NCBI GenBank assembly: GCA_012656075.1
Contig: JAAKBF010000033.1
Span: 558,001-622,000 of the forward strand
Reading direction: 5' to 3'
DNA from: Phytophthora hibernalis
Taxonomy: Eukaryota; Oomycota; Peronosporomycetes; Peronosporales; Peronosporaceae
Length of the DNA stretch: 64,000 nt
A program made the translations under genes and the position numbers. The notes beneath the pieces are model-generated. The model made no database searches. It was not told the origin of the DNA and saw only the letters and a program-made list of their open reading frames with translations. Positions 37,268 to 50,479 of this stretch are shown here, piece after piece. Within the stretch, counting starts at the first letter, position 1. Each line of letters opens with the position of its first letter.

Positions 37268-38217
37268 TTAGTACTCGACCAGCCACTGTGGCGTTTTTCT
37301 CATCCTCCCTTTGCCTTTTAGCGGTGGAGGCAGCACCAGCAAGTCACGCTGTACGATATCTTTAACTCGTAGCCACGGGGCGAGAGAAACAGAGTTTGGT
37401 AAGCCATTTCGTCCAAAGTTTGTTAGCTTTCCCATCATCTTGATCCTCGACAATGGGAAGATACCACACGAAGCAAATCCAGAAGATATGTTATCTTCAA
37501 AGTTGCAGCTCATCCAGGCTAGAGTTGCGATGTGAATAGCCCTTGGCTTGCTGATACTCGTTTCCGCAGAGCCACCGATTAGTTCGTCAATAATTACCTT
37601 CAACTTGGACTTGAACGACGCAAACACGGCCACATCGAGAGGTTGTAAAATGTGAGTTGAATTAGCGGGCAAGCACACCAAAAAGATGCGCAACTTATTC
37701 GCTTCAGCGATGACGAGATCTGCGATGTGCGATGAGCAGCCGTCCATCACAAGCAGAAGATGTCTCGTGACGTTAGCAGGCAAGGCATCTGAAAAGAAGG
37801 TGAGCCACTTGGCAAACAAACGTGCATTCATGAAGGCACTATCAGTAGTAGTGACAGCGGCCCCTGGTAGTAAACACGACTCCAGGATGTGATTGTCCAC
37901 CCTTTCTCCAGGGAAGATAAAGAGAGGCGGCACCACAAAGCCACTAGCGCTTCCACAGGCAACAAACGAAAGGTGAAAGTTCATCTTTGCGTCAGTGTTT
38001 CACACATTTTTGGATCCACGCAACGCCACAACTGAGTGGACTTCTTTCCGCTTTCAAAAGCAGTCTCATCCTTGTTGAAAACCCGTGAGGCATCCATCTT
38101 CACTGCCACCACTGCATCTTGTTTTTCACTTGCTGAGTAGCTCTTTCGGGTTTGTTGATGTTTCTTCACGCTCGTCTTCTTCGCGATTTTGGAAATGAGA
38201 GCGATACGGACTTGCAA
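37268..38217 (-). pseudogene. pogo-like DDE transposase remnant
   Basis: The first frame (to 37981) has the first catalytic Asp in SRVFNKDETAFE. The second frame (ATG at 37984) continues with FPGERVDNHIL, the second Asp in LLLVMDGCSSH and LPANSTHILQPLDVAVFASFK, typical of DDE_1 (pogo/Tigger/jerky) transposases. One base near 37985 separates the frames. The N-terminal CENP-B/HTH region is not found, so the gene is truncated at its 5' side. Confidence 0.8.
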
Positions 38218-38593
38218 GCTTGTGACAAGACCTCGAAGGTTCTTGTGGAAACATACGATATTTAAATTTGACCAACAGTCGGGCTTTATTTTTATTCATG
38301 CATTTGTATTGGTTGTAATACAGTCGGTCTTAAATTGATAGCCTGGCCTTAGTTTGGCCATTTACCTTACTGTAGTACGTAGTAAGTTAGTTTACAAAAA
38401 TACATTGCAAAAGCCGGTCGCACTTGCTATGTCATCACAAAGTACTCATTCGGGGAGTCAACCCTGGAAAAAGCCACTAAAAATATGAATAAGAAATTCT
38501 TGCCCAAACTATTAAGGCAGATGATGTAGGCCATGATTATAATCATGTTAAGCCAGGATTAATCATGGAAAAATTGTGGACATGACAACACAC
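38218..38593. other. Intergenic region, nothing recognised
   Basis: There is no coding signal. An ATGATTATAATCATG-type near-palindrome occurs at about 38532-38548. Confidence 0.4.
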
Positions 38594-39667
38594 TCACCGA
38601 TTCGTCTTGTGTCTGCAATCCACCAACAACAACTCGCTGAAGCGGCCGTAGATGCGCCTCATGTGCGCCGTCGCAAGCGAAATCACACCAGTTTCTCCAC
38701 CAGATGTTTCAGATACCGCTGAAACGTTCTCCGAGTCGCCCGCAGCGAAAGAAGCAAGCTCTCGAGCGGTAGCGTCGTTGTCGTCCACCGTCGCAACCGA
38801 AGAAGCGTGCGCCCGCACCATTTTATCCACGTCCACTTGGATTACGTTGTGGTCGTGCTCGAGGAGATAGTCGTAAATCTTAGACCTCTTGGCGCCCACA
38901 GCCTGCATACCTTCGACCCGTGCACCAACCAACGGATTGACCACGCCCGAGAACTGGGGTATGTCGCAATGCTTAAAGTAGAAACTTGGTGGTTGTGAAC
39001 GTAGCAGCCGTTCTTCACTTGCAGCTCCAGCCGGGCTAGGTATCAATGCACCACGAACCTGAAGGGACAGTCCGTCAACCGGATGTGCTGTCTTGGCCGG
39101 CTGCCGGACCCACGAGACTTGCGCTTCTTCCAACCGTGTGTACAGATGTACACACGGCTGAACGGGTCCAAGCCTTCCGGCGCCAACTACGACTCATCTC
39201 CCCTTTCTTGGTCTTGGACAGCCGTTTGTTGCGCTCTGCACGACTCATTGTCTCTCGCACCGGCAATACCTGCATCGTACTCTCGCAAAGTAAGACTGCC
39301 ACGCTTCCCAGCTCGTGTGCAAAAACGGCCGGAGGAGCAACTGCAACTTCCACGAGATTACCCCGCGTTGTCCACGGGGCGCGTTACTGTCAGACTGGCT
39401 CTCATCTCGATCACTCGACTCGGCACCAGTTGCGTCTGCATCTGCGCTGTCACCTTGTTTGCTGTCTCCGCGAGTGTCCCCCTCATCCTCCATCACTTCC
39501 TCGTCCTCAGAAAATGCTTGAGCGTCCGGGTCATGCTGGGTGTCGGAGAGCCCCTGGCCTCGGCGCGGCCTGGGACGTCCTGCCGCTTTAACTCCTCCTC
39601 CTGTATCGCTTCCGGAGTCCTGGCTTGCTTCTGCAACTGCACTCGCCGCGCGTGCCTTCCGGTGCAC
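38594..39667 (-). pseudogene. FAR1/MULE-type transposase N-terminal fragment
   Basis: The gene reads right to left in several frames. It has an acidic Ser/Asp-rich leader (39667-39390), SWEAWQSYFAR, LPVRETMSRAERNKRL, a zinc-binding type segment with CTHGWKKRK (about 39140), then QVDVDKMVRAHA. It stops at LLLVDCRHKTNR, which is the first catalytic Asp region of MULE transposases. The rest of the catalytic domain is absent. Confidence 0.6.
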
Positions 39668-40314
39668 CCTCCGTTATCTTACCTGGATGAAATGAAAGTG
39701 ACAACCGTTTCTATTCCCGAATCGGAAATATGTGAATTGGAGGCGGTAAGAAAAAATAAAAAAAATCATGGACAAATCATGTTTTAGAATCATGTATGTT
39801 TCCATGTTTAAAATCGTGGCCTCCAACGGCGCCGAACTATAAATAGGGCTTCGCATAGGCTGAGATAGCTTCGTGTCAGATCTGCTGCATCAATTGAATA
39901 TGCTGCAGCTACACAGTTAATGGGATCTCTTTACAGTGATCTGCTTCCTCAGCGAGCTCCCAAAACTAAATAACCTTACAGATTGTATGTACGGACAGAA
40001 AGGTGGACGATACAGAGAAGGCTGTCACATAAAATATACTTGCATTCTTTATATATATCAGGTGTTCGCTTAGGAAGCAGATTACAGTCTTTTGCCTCAA
40101 TATAAGAACGCCTGATATATAAGTTAAAAGGTAATTCATTTTATAAGGACACCTCAGTACATATATAAACGGGGACTCGGTAGCAGCCTCATATGGTTAT
40201 AGGTTTTGGACTGTTCTTTATTGAGGCAAAAGACTGTACTGTATTTGAGATCCCGAAGTCGGTGGACAGGTTAGCATCGAAACCAAATCCAAATTCCTAA
40301 GTGAATTTGATTAA
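39668..40314. other. Intergenic region before Copia 2
   Basis: No gene is seen. ATATATATCAGG (about 40050) and CCTGATATATA (about 40110) form a small inverted repeat, and TTTTGCCTCAATA (about 40091) is inverted at about 40220 (TATTGAGGCAAAAG). Confidence 0.45.
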
Positions 40315-40922
40315 TGTGAGCTATGGACCTGCAGTAGTGCATATCATGCTATCTGCCGGTGCCCCAGTCAAGTGCCAGATCCCAGGACACCGACAATGAC
40401 CAGCGTGCCCGATCCTGGGCACGACCTTGGGCATGGTCATGCGCAGCACACGACTTCACTGCTTCCGCTCAGCCGCGTGCCCAAGTGCAGACAATGCTAG
40501 TTGCTGTGTGCTGGAGGACGTTGCTGGCTGTGAGCAGCACAGCCTGTGTGTGGAGAGTGTACATGTACACCGTGCGTTCGTACGATGTACGTGACTTACT
40601 TAGGATTACTATAGGACTATGGGGTGTTTATATGTGCTCAATACACCTTTAGCGGTACGGTGATGCTCTGGTGGCCCCTGTGCGGCGCACGCTCTACTCT
40701 CACTTTAAAATCTGCTGCTCAGTGAGCACAAGAGCAGAGAGAGCGCCCCACCAGAACATTGCTACCCTGTCGTGGCTGTTTGCCCGGCACTCACGTGTTC
40801 TACGATCTTCCTACGTTTACTCTTGACTATCTGCCCTTATAAGGTACTACGGCTGTAATGGCACCTACGCTTAGAAGTGATAGACAGCTGGAGAGCACAG
40901 TGACGCACCCTGCGTCGCCTCA
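40315..40922 (+). repeat. Left LTR of Copia 2 (608 bp)
   Basis: It matches 46847-47445 over its length with scattered substitutions and short indels. Confidence 0.85.
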
Positions 40923-41267
40923 GGTTACGAGCCTAATCACGCCGCAGCATTCGATTGACGTGGGAAGTGTGGAGGGAATGAACCGAGAAGAAGGTTCCGC
41001 GAATGGGGCTCAAGGCCCTCACCGATTGGCTGGAACTCCGCTAGTTCAAGATGAATCTGTCGCATGAGCTGGCTGAGCATTTGATCCGATCATTGACCTA
41101 TATCTCGGGCGGGCGACCACTCATCCGGTCACTTCCGGAAAGTCTCTCCCATTCTGGAAGAAGTCCAGAAACGCCAGCAGCGCGAGCGACCGCGCGAGTG
41201 ACTGCGCGAACGACAACTGATACCTACGCAGCGAGGGGTCAAGTGACACGTCGACCAGCTCCCCATC

Positions 41268-42426
41268 ATGTTCGATAACAAGAATCCTGGTGGTCGCTAC
41301 AATGATGGAGAGCTAGTGGACAGTATCAAGTCGCTCAGGAATCTGAACATCAGGCTCCCGGAGCTGACGAAGAAGGAGCAGTACCAAGTGTGGCAGAGTG
41401 AGGTCCCCTTGCACTTTGAGAGCAGCATGCTCGGGAACATCACGTACGGCTCTGAGCGCTTCGACTCCGTGGAGGGCTACAATCGCCTCAAGTACTTTGA
41501 GTGGTGCAAGCTACGACAGACCAAGGTCTTCTCGACCATGGTATTGTTGCTGTCTGTGGAGCTACGAACGACGTTCAAGATTGATGACGTTCGCAACCAA
41601 ATGGAGGCTGCTTCAAATTTTCTGGCAGCGAATTACTCAGTATTTTGGAGCTGGAGATGGAGTGAATCCTGACTATCTGCGGTGCGAGCTATTGATGGGC
41701 AAGTTGCAGCCTAACGAGGCGGTAACGACGTACATCAAGGACATCGACCAGAAGGCGAACAGGCTCCACCAGGCACGTGATGTGTTTGGAACATGCAAGT
41801 CTGTTGATTTCGAATGCGTTGCTGGTGTTCCCCGAGATGGCGCGAGCTCACTCGGTGTGGGTCGCAAGCAACGACAGAAGCTCCATGTCGCTCACCGATG
41901 CGCTGCAGCGCTTACGCTCGGCTGAGCACTCGACCAACCAAGTGCAGCAGCAAGTGTCGATGGCTGCTCCTCGACAGCAGTGCACTCACGTAGGTCAAGT
42001 GAATGGTGTTGGTCAAGGACAAGGACAAGGACAAGAACGCAAGAGAGGCAAACAGCGCAAGGTCAAGACGTCTGCGAGCAAGAAGAAGAAGAACAATTGC
42101 GCAAACTGTGGGAGAACGGACACTGGTACGAGGAATGTACGGAGACCGCAGGGAAGTCGTTGTCGCCGGAACTGGAACTGCGCAAGCAAACCAAGCGCCG
42201 CAACAAGAAGCCGGATGTGTTATTGGTGAACGCGATGCATCGCGTGCAAGCTGCACCCGCTGTTGCACCCCATCCCGGACTCTTTGCAGGGATCGAGTTG
42301 ACGACGCCACCCAGGATTGCTTCTACGCTGGACTTGACGAGCAACGATGAGGCTGCCGCATCAGCCTTGCCCGTGTACTCGCCGCCGACCCCACTAGCAG
42401 CGATGAAAGAGATGGTGGAGATGTAA
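41268..42426 (+). pseudogene. Copia 2 gag
   Basis: It begins MFDNKNPGGRYNDGEL and contains typical gag helices (EYNRLKYFEWCKLRQTK-like). It changes frame near 41640 and 41830. A zinc-knuckle remnant (CxxC, then GHWYEEC) lies at 42100-42140. Confidence 0.7.
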
Positions 42427-43239
42427 TGCGGAAATGCGAACGTGTTGTTCGACGTGGTATTGATATGCACGTACCTACGACACCTCAGCTACTGTTGCAA
42501 GTGAATACTGATGTGCAACCAGTACAATCTGTGTAACCTGTGCAATCAGCTGCGACGAACACTGTGACAGGTGCTATACAGCGCCTGCGGGAGAGTGTCC
42601 AACAGCATGGGCTACCATTGTCATGGGAGCAAATGCTATTCTACTTGGGCCAAGGACTGAAGCAGACCTCGCAAGGATCTGTGTCTGAGCCATGTCGTGA
42701 TCAAGGTGGGCCACGAGTGGGTCCACCCGCGCCTGGGGAAGACGTACAATGTTCTCGATTTGAGGAACGTGGACGTTTTGATCCAAGACAAGCCTACTAC
42801 AATGGACCCCAGTCCACATGTCCCCGTATGAAATGGGAAAGTATCATGGCATGGTTGATCCAAGACCAACTGGTCCGTCGTTGCGTTGGCATGAGCAACC
42901 GCGCTCACCACCGCGTGGCTTCGAATAAGGACGACAATTGCAGCAAGGACATGGGCGCAGCCGATCGCCATCTCGCGATCGATATGATTTACAGTATCGA
43001 GGCCCGCCCAGACGTGCTGATTCGCCGAGCCGTGATGGACGTACTGACGGACCGTCGCGTGGGTCGCTGAGTCGTTATGGACCGCAGCCACAGCAGTGGC
43101 GTGCGGGGCCACAGTGTGACCGTGGCTACTCGCCACGCCGTGACGACCGCCTGCGTGTGATGGTTCCCCCGTCGTGATGATGATCGCCAGTTTGGTAACG
43201 TTGTTGGACACCGCGATGGATCTCGGATGGTTAATGCAG

Positions 43240-44945
43240 TTGGGTGAAACCAAGGTATGCAGCATGTTGATTATACTATTGAGTGGATATTGGACTCGGG
43301 CTTCCAGGCCAATATATGTGGAGACCTGTCCGTATTCACCACTTTGTATGAAGACAACTCGATCCGACTAGATTTCGCTATTGGTACATCTGAACACACT
43401 ACTGTTTGTAGGTCTGTGCTATTACGTGTATTCAACCAGGCGACTGGCGAGCTGGAAGAGCGCCTGCTGAACGACGTGATGTATACTCCGAACGCTAAGG
43501 TGAACGAAGTCGATGGAGCTCTTACGTCATCGCCTCGGCCACCTGCATATGCAACAGGTGAAGGTCCATGCTGAAAAGATGGACCTTGGTGTTAAGATCA
43601 ACACGAAAACGCTGAGTACCTACGATTTTGTGGCTTGCATCGCTAGCAAGGCCAAAGCTATGCATCACCCTCGCCTGCGTCTAACTACATCACGACCACT
43701 TGAAGTTCTCGTCGTGGACATTTGTTCGCTGAATGAACCTACAGCAAGCAAGGCGACGATGTTCTTGTTTGTCATCGACGTTGCGACGAGATACAAGTGG
43801 GTATTTTTACTTGAAAAGAAGAGTGAAGCTACCTGGTTCATCCTGACATTACTACGGGAGCTGAACACGCAACATGCTGAGCATCGCGCCCTGCAATTGC
43901 GTGAAGGCCAGGGTGGAGAATTTGCGAGCAATCTGCTGCGCGATTACTGTGTTGAACACAGTATCGTGCAACGATTTACCAGCGCCTATGCGCCACAAGA
44001 AAATGGCATCGCAGAGAGAGCAAATGGAGTTGTGTTGCCGCGTGTGCGGGCTGCGCTTACCGCCACGCACCTGCCAAACATGTTTTGGGAGAGGCTCCCT
44101 TGCACATTGTACTACCCTCAACATGTTGCCGACGGAGGCACTGGGGATTGTGACGCCTCACGAGAAACTGTACGGCATACAGCCTGATCTGAGCAGTATA
44201 TGGACATGGGGATGCATAGCACACGCTCATGTATCTGCTGAATCACGGCAACGGAAAGAGAAGCTGAATCCACGGGCACATATGTGTCTATTTGCTCGGT
44301 TATAGTGACTCTACCAAGGGTTACAAGTTCTTGGACTTGGTGACATGTCAAGTGAAGACAGCTCAGAAGGAGAGTGCGAGGTTTCATGAGGAGTTTACCG
44401 TTGATGGCCCGTACGTGAAGCTTCTCTTGGAGAACACGTACCGTGATGGAGATCATGAAGTGCCTGCGAGACCTCCAGTTGTGCGGATTAAGACCAGTAT
44501 GGATACCTACGTTGTAGAGAGCGACGTACGTGGTCCTAACTGCAGCGCCTCGGAACTCCAAGCTGTGGAGTTGGTACAAGATGCTGAGAATGAACAAGTA
44601 TCCAGTGGGAGTCTACTTGCAGACAAGACTGACTCGACGATCGCTGACAAGCAAGTGGGAAACAAGCATCCAACTGCTACTCAGGTTGCACCTGAGAAAC
44701 CAACGGCACCAGACCAGAAGGTGAATAAGAATCGACAGCGCAAAGCCCGCCGGAAATCGGTGAAGGAGGCAGATACGACTGAATCTGCGATTCAGGAACC
44801 TCCTGTCGAGCCGTGTTCGCAACGACCGCGACGAGCACAGAAGCAGAGCGTTCTACTGTCGGACTACGTCGTGGGCCATGTGCAGTCCATTGAAGACGTG
44901 AATATACCGACAACGTACAAGCAGGCACGAGCTAGCAAGTGCTGA
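43240..44945 (+). pseudogene. Copia 2 protease and integrase
   Basis: The protease region reads WILDSGFQANICGD (about 43287). The integrase has HRLGHLHMQQV and C-x2-C remnants, VVDICSLNE, the second Asp position changed to EGQGGEF (about 43905) and the Glu in QENGIAERANG (about 44000). The second catalytic Asp appears replaced by Glu, so it is not an active enzyme. Confidence 0.75.
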
Positions 44946-44963
44946 CCTCAGTGGAAGGCAGCC

Positions 44964-46534
44964 ATGTTGGCAGAGCTACAGTCGCTGAAAGTGCACGAGA
45001 CCTGGAAGCTAGTACCCCGTTCAGAATCAAAGAAACACAAGGTCATTACGTGCAGATGGGTGTTTACAGTCAAAAGAGATGAACGTGGACGAATCAAGAG
45101 GGTCAAAGCAAGGTTGGTGATTCACGGTTTTAAGCAACAACTGGGCATCAACTACTCTGAGACATACGCACCCGTGATAAGGTTCGAAACGATTCGGACT
45201 GCAATCTACTATGCTATTCAGCGCGGATGGCAAGTACTGCAATACGACGTCAAGACGGCGTTCTTGTACGGCGACCTTGACGAGCTGATTTTATGGAGCA
45301 ACCTCCCGAATTTCAGGTTGATGGACCCGCGTTCATCTGCAGACTCCTGAAGAGTTTGTACGGCCTGAATCAGGCGCCGAACGTCTGGAACCGGACGCTT
45401 CACGCGAAGCTGGTGGTAATGAGATTCGAGCGATTGGACTCGGACGACGGACTCTATGTGTTGCGAAAAGGTGTTGAAGTGACACTAGTGCTGACTGTTT
45501 AAGTGGATGACCTTTTGCTGATGGGTCCACGTGAACTATGTGATGAAGTTGCTGCTTCTTTACAAGAATCTTTTGAACTGACTACGATGAGTGCTATAAA
45601 GTATTTACTTGGAGTTGAGATTCTGATTGACCGACCGCGTCGGCAAATCGTGTACTCGCAGCGTCAGTACATTGTGGAAGTGCTGAAGAGATTTCACATG
45701 AGCAATTGTATTGGCTGCTCGACGCCTGACCCGCAAAGGTGGAAGTTCACTCGACCAAGGACTATCTCCCGTACCGGGAATTGGTTGGAGCTCTACAATA
45801 TCTTGTGGGCGCTTCGAAGCCGGACATTGCTCATGCTACGAGACATCTCGGTAAGTACCTGTCAGACTTTGACCATACACACTACGCCACATCCAAGCGG
45901 GTACTGCGTTACCTCAAGGAGTCATGCGATTACGGGCTAGTGATGGATGTGAAACTACACAGTGGTGTACGTGTCTGCAGCTACTATGATGCTGATTATG
46001 CCAATGATTCAGTGGATCGCCGAAGTATCAGTTGATATGTTACTATGCTAGATGGCAATGTGGTATCATACGCGTCTCGCAAGCAAAATCAACGCGTTGA
46101 GTACGTGTGGAGCTGAATATGTGGCTATGTCTGAAGCTACCAAGGACCTTCTTTGGCTTGCTGGCCTCTGCAAAGAGCTGTCTTGGAAATATCCTGTACC
46201 ACTATTGCTTGGTGATAATCAGTGAGCGATTTCATTGACTGCAAACCCAGGCAAGCCCTCAAAGACTAAGCATATCGAAAACAAGTTCCACATGGTGCGT
46301 CGGAACGTGGAACTGAAACCACTTACGACACAGTGCATCAGCACCGAGGACATGGTGACTGACGTCATGGCGAAAGCACTTGCAGTCGTGAAGTTCACGC
46401 GCTTTCGCCAAGCCATGAAGGTATTACCGATCGTGCTTCCTGAAGATAGTGCTAGTGTTACGCAAGAGAAAGCGTATTTGCCCGCATCTACATCTGCTGC
46501 TACTGCTGATGAGAATGCTTCTCGTCGAAGCTAG
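44964..46534 (+). pseudogene. Copia 2 reverse transcriptase and RNase H
   Basis: RT is seen as ELQSLKVHETWKLVPR, CRWVFTVKRDERG, YSETYAPVIRFETIR and YDVKTAFLYGDLDE. The catalytic YVDD tetrad is now stop-V-D-D, with TAA at 45500-45502. RNase H follows (YLVGASKPDIAHATRHLGKY, DADYANDSVDRRS, then SKTKHIENKFHMVRR near 46258). Confidence 0.85.
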
Positions 46535-46846
46535 CGTGACCCGATACTACAGACCAGAGCGATGAAGTGATCAATCTGTGCCTTATGGCCAGGCTGGTTG
46601 AACCAGGCCTGTGTGGTTGTACCACAACATGATTGGCAACTTTATATACGACTACGACAATGACAACGATGAATAGGACAATGGCTTTTTCGAGTGGGAG
46701 AGCTGGCCGGATCGCTTGGACGAACTACTATGCGAGATGGGTTATACTATACCTGGAGCTTAGTGATGAAATGGCTGATGTACTGCGTACTCAGCGCGTG
46801 TTTGATCGCGCTGACTGTGGCGTCCGTCATCGAGATCAAGTGGGAG
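46535..46846. other. Copia 2 3' untranslated region
   Basis: It lies between the RNase H stop and the right LTR and holds no domain. The polypurine tract is at its end. Confidence 0.5.
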
Positions 46847-47445
46847 TGTGAGCTATGGACCTGCAGTAGTGCATACCATGATATCTGCCCGTGCCACAGT
46901 CAAGTACCAGAGCCCAGGACACCGACAATGACCAGCGTGACCGATCGTGGACACGATCTTGCGCATGGTCATGCGCAGCACACGGCTTCACTGCTTCCCA
47001 AAACTCATCCACGTGCCGAAGTGCAGACAATTCTAGCTGCTGTGTGCTGGAGGACGTTGCTGGCTGTGAGCAGCACAGCCTGTGTGTGAGAGTGTACATG
47101 TACACCGTGCGCGCGTACGATGTACGTGACTTACTTAGGATTACTATAGTGTTTGTATGTGCTCAATACATCTTTAGCGGTGCGGTGATGCTCTGGTGGC
47201 CCCTGTGCGGCGCACGCTCTACTCTCACTTTGGAATCTGCTGCTCAGTGAGCACAAGAGCAGAGAGCGCCCCACCAGAACATTGCTACCCTGTCGTGGCT
47301 GTTTGCCCGGCACTCACGTGTTCTACGATCTTCCTACGTTTACTCTTGACTATCTGCCCTTATAAGGTACTACGGCTGTAATGGCACCTACGCTTAGAAG
47401 TGATAGACAGCTGGAGAGCACGGTGACGCACCCTGCGTCGTATCA
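46847..47445 (+). repeat. Right LTR of Copia 2 (599 bp)
   Basis: It matches 40315-40922. It runs from TGTGAG to TATCA. Confidence 0.85.
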
Positions 47446-48740
47446 AGTAATTTCGGATTAATTTGAAAGTGAGGTACATTAATGTCATTTAGCTCTCCCT
47501 TACGCACCTAATGTACCGTAATTTCAGACGCCGGGTCACTTCCTCTCTACTAACCTCTTTAAAGTTAAGTAATATCTTATTCCTGACCCTCAGCCGATCA
47601 GGATAATTCTAGGGGTCTAACAAGAAGTAGCTCCTGTATGGTAGTGTACGCACAAACACTAACTACACTTCTAACACTACTGTTTATAAACTGTTAGTTG
47701 GTGTATAGCAAATCTGACGCACACGTACGTAGAGTTAGGCAGTTCACCCTTGTGTATTGTAGTGTATGCTCTCGACTCGCTTGGTTCAAGCAATGAGGCA
47801 GACAAGTGTCCGTGTAGTGTCGAGAGTCGCTATACGTACAGTAAATAAAAGGTACATTGGCGGGTCCAGAGTGGGACGGTGTATCCCTAACCACCGCAGA
47901 TGGCTCACCCATCGTCTCAGCAGGACGTAGTGGAGGGTGAGGTCGCTCGCGCGAAATCTCACCGAGGAGTTGGACGAAGTGGCTGGTCCTGAACCAGCCC
48001 TCGAAGACAACGAAGATGGACTCGGCGATCTCCGATCGCTGACGATCGCCGAGGACGCGAGTCCTCGTTCGACCGGTAGTCGGCCTCCAGTTAATGGAGA
48101 CACTCCGACCGCCAACAAAGTTCCGGGTCGATGCATGTGATGATGTCGAAGAGCAAGTTCATGCGGGACTTCGCGCCATAGTCCATTCGACAGGCTGTCT
48201 GGATGGAACTCGGGGCGGAACTCGTCGTTTCGGTGGAATCATGGAGTATCCAGCAGGTGTCCGAGGACACCGTGCAATTGTTCCGGCTATGGGGTGTGAG
48301 CCTCACGCGCTTCCCACCGAGGCCGACCTTCAAGGTTGGTCGATCGAAGACGCCGCGCTCTCTTTGCGCAAGTGGAAACAGAAGCTTCGGACAGCCTTCG
48401 GGGCGCCTGAGCCTGGGTCCAACCGTCGGTCGAGCCTACCGCGCGTGACTGAACAGGCTGACCCATCAAGATTTCCACTACTGACAACTCCGGGGAGACA
48501 ACTCGAGAAGTCAGCCGATACGAGAGTATTCTAGGCGAAGAGAACCGTGTCAGGGTACTTCCAAGACTCGCACATGATGACGCCTCGGTCGGCAGACCGC
48601 ACCGAGCGACTTGGGAAAACACCGACTGCATGTCGAACCACAGAACGGGCGGCGATCCGGCGTTTTGATACCTACGACGACGACTCCTCGGACGATGACT
48701 CCTTCGATGTAGAGGATCAAGGAGGCGATGTGGATGTGGA

Positions 48741-49340
48741 TTGAGTGCGTCTGATTCGCGAACTCAGTTCGATGGAAAACGAGAAGTCCGCGCCGAGACT
48801 TGGAATCGCCACGCACCTCCCGTTGGGCAACATCAAGCCTTATCTCGGCCTCCGAATAAAAGCGAGAAAACGATGCAGTGGCTCCGAGCCTTCATCTACG
48901 ATATGAAGGAAACGCACACGCCGTCGAACGAGTGGTGCATGGCGTTCGAACTGAGCCTCCAAGATGGAGCTCTACACTGGTACCGACAACTCCCACGGAA
49001 GACGAAGCGGACGTGGAATTACTGAGTGATGCGTTCGTCAAGTACTACTGCTCCCGTTTTAATCAATCCGCGAAGACACGCACGATACTACTCGGCGAGA
49101 CGTGAAGAAATGGAACACGTCTGCGATTACCTGAATCGACTAAATGGTTAAGGCAGGAATGCTGGAGTGGAATTCGAACAAGGCGGACGTGAAAACAAGG
49201 ACCACGTCGATCACTTCCTCGACTCGTGCGAATACCGAGCCTTGGAAGAACGTCTGTGCCACGTGCGGGTCAAGAATATTCATGAATTGGAAGAGATGAT
49301 CAATTATATTCTCAGGTATCGCGAACGGAAGAAAGGGTGG
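48741..49340 (+). pseudogene. Gypsy gag
   Basis: The retrotransposon gag motif ALHWYRQLPRKTKRTW (about 48970) is followed after a frame change by LLSDAFVKYYCSRFNQSAKTR. This is a core capsid region with several frame changes. Confidence 0.75.
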
Positions 49341-50479
49341 TAATGTTCGGTCCAACGCTCACGAGGCCAATATTATGGCCGACGTCGCGATGACGGACGC
49401 TCCGAGGATTCGCGCAAAACCTTCCGACGTGACCGAGACGACGGTCGCCGTCGGGACGATCGTTATTGGGACGACAACCGACGTCGAGATGGCCGGGACG
49501 ACCGGCAATATCGACCGAGGGTTACACTCGCGGAGGCACTAACGGAAATGGTCGCCACCTTGAACGTGAACTGTACGGTCGACTCGCGAGGAGGATCTAC
49601 GGAGATGTCCAGTGGTGGTTATGATGACACCGAAAAATACGACCTGGAATATTACTCCAACAATGGCGACCGAGGTTCAGACTGGTACTCAGGTGACGAG
49701 TATGCATCAGACGAGTACCACGGCCGTGTGGATACCGCCAACGACTCGGAACGTCGTAATACAGCCGAAGGATCAGTCGCTCGATTCGACAACCGCCGAC
49801 CGAGGGTTGGAAACAATGAATACACGCATGACCGATACAACTGAGGCCAAGATGGACGTGATGGCAGACGACAATACGGCCCATGCGCTACCTGTGGTGG
49901 GTTGACACATTCCGTACATTATTGTTTCAAGAGGTGTAAGATGTGCAAACAAGTCCACAATGCAGGAAATGCGAGGCATTCAACGAGCTAGCATATCTTC
50001 TAAATGCAAATATGGAGAAGAAAGACCTCTCATCGGAACATCAAGAACTGGTCTATGGGAGTCATTTAAACTAGGCAACCCACCAACTGAAACTGGGTTG
50101 GTCCCAATTGGGCTGCCACAGTTAGCCGAGCCCGGGATGGATGCGGATTATTGGTTTGCGTTCGCGGGATTGTGAAAACGGCCTGATGACTTGACTATGG
50201 AATATGTGAAAACGACGGAAATGGAGATGAGATAGGTGCAAGCCTCGGTAGAAGTGAGATGTCAGCAGAATCTGAGGAAGCGGTTACTGGTATGGTCACC
50301 GACGCTTCGATCACGAGTATCGTCGTGACCGAGCATCAACCCCGAAGTCTCGGTCAGACAATAAAAAGTTGTTGTCTGGAGAACGGATGGGGTGGCGGTC
50401 GTCTCAACGATACGACAAGCGGGAACAATGGTGAATGGAGCAGTGGACGACTCATGAACGAGGAACCTGCTCGATAAAG

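Larger units (their letters stand above)
40315..47445 (+). mobile_element. Second Copia LTR retrotransposon, decayed
   Basis: LTRs of about 600 bp (40315-40922 and 46847-47445) begin TGTGAGCTATGG and end in CA. A polypurine-like stretch (AAGTGGGAG) precedes the right LTR and a primer-binding type sequence (GGTTACGAGCC) follows the left. Flanking 5-mers ATTAA and AGTAA differ by one base. Gag, integrase, RT and RNase H are in Copia order with many stops and frame changes. Confidence 0.9.

Noticed and set aside
39046..39787. Two plus-strand ORFs of 181 and 234 codons
   Set aside because: They are antisense to a readable FAR1/MULE fragment and lack domains.
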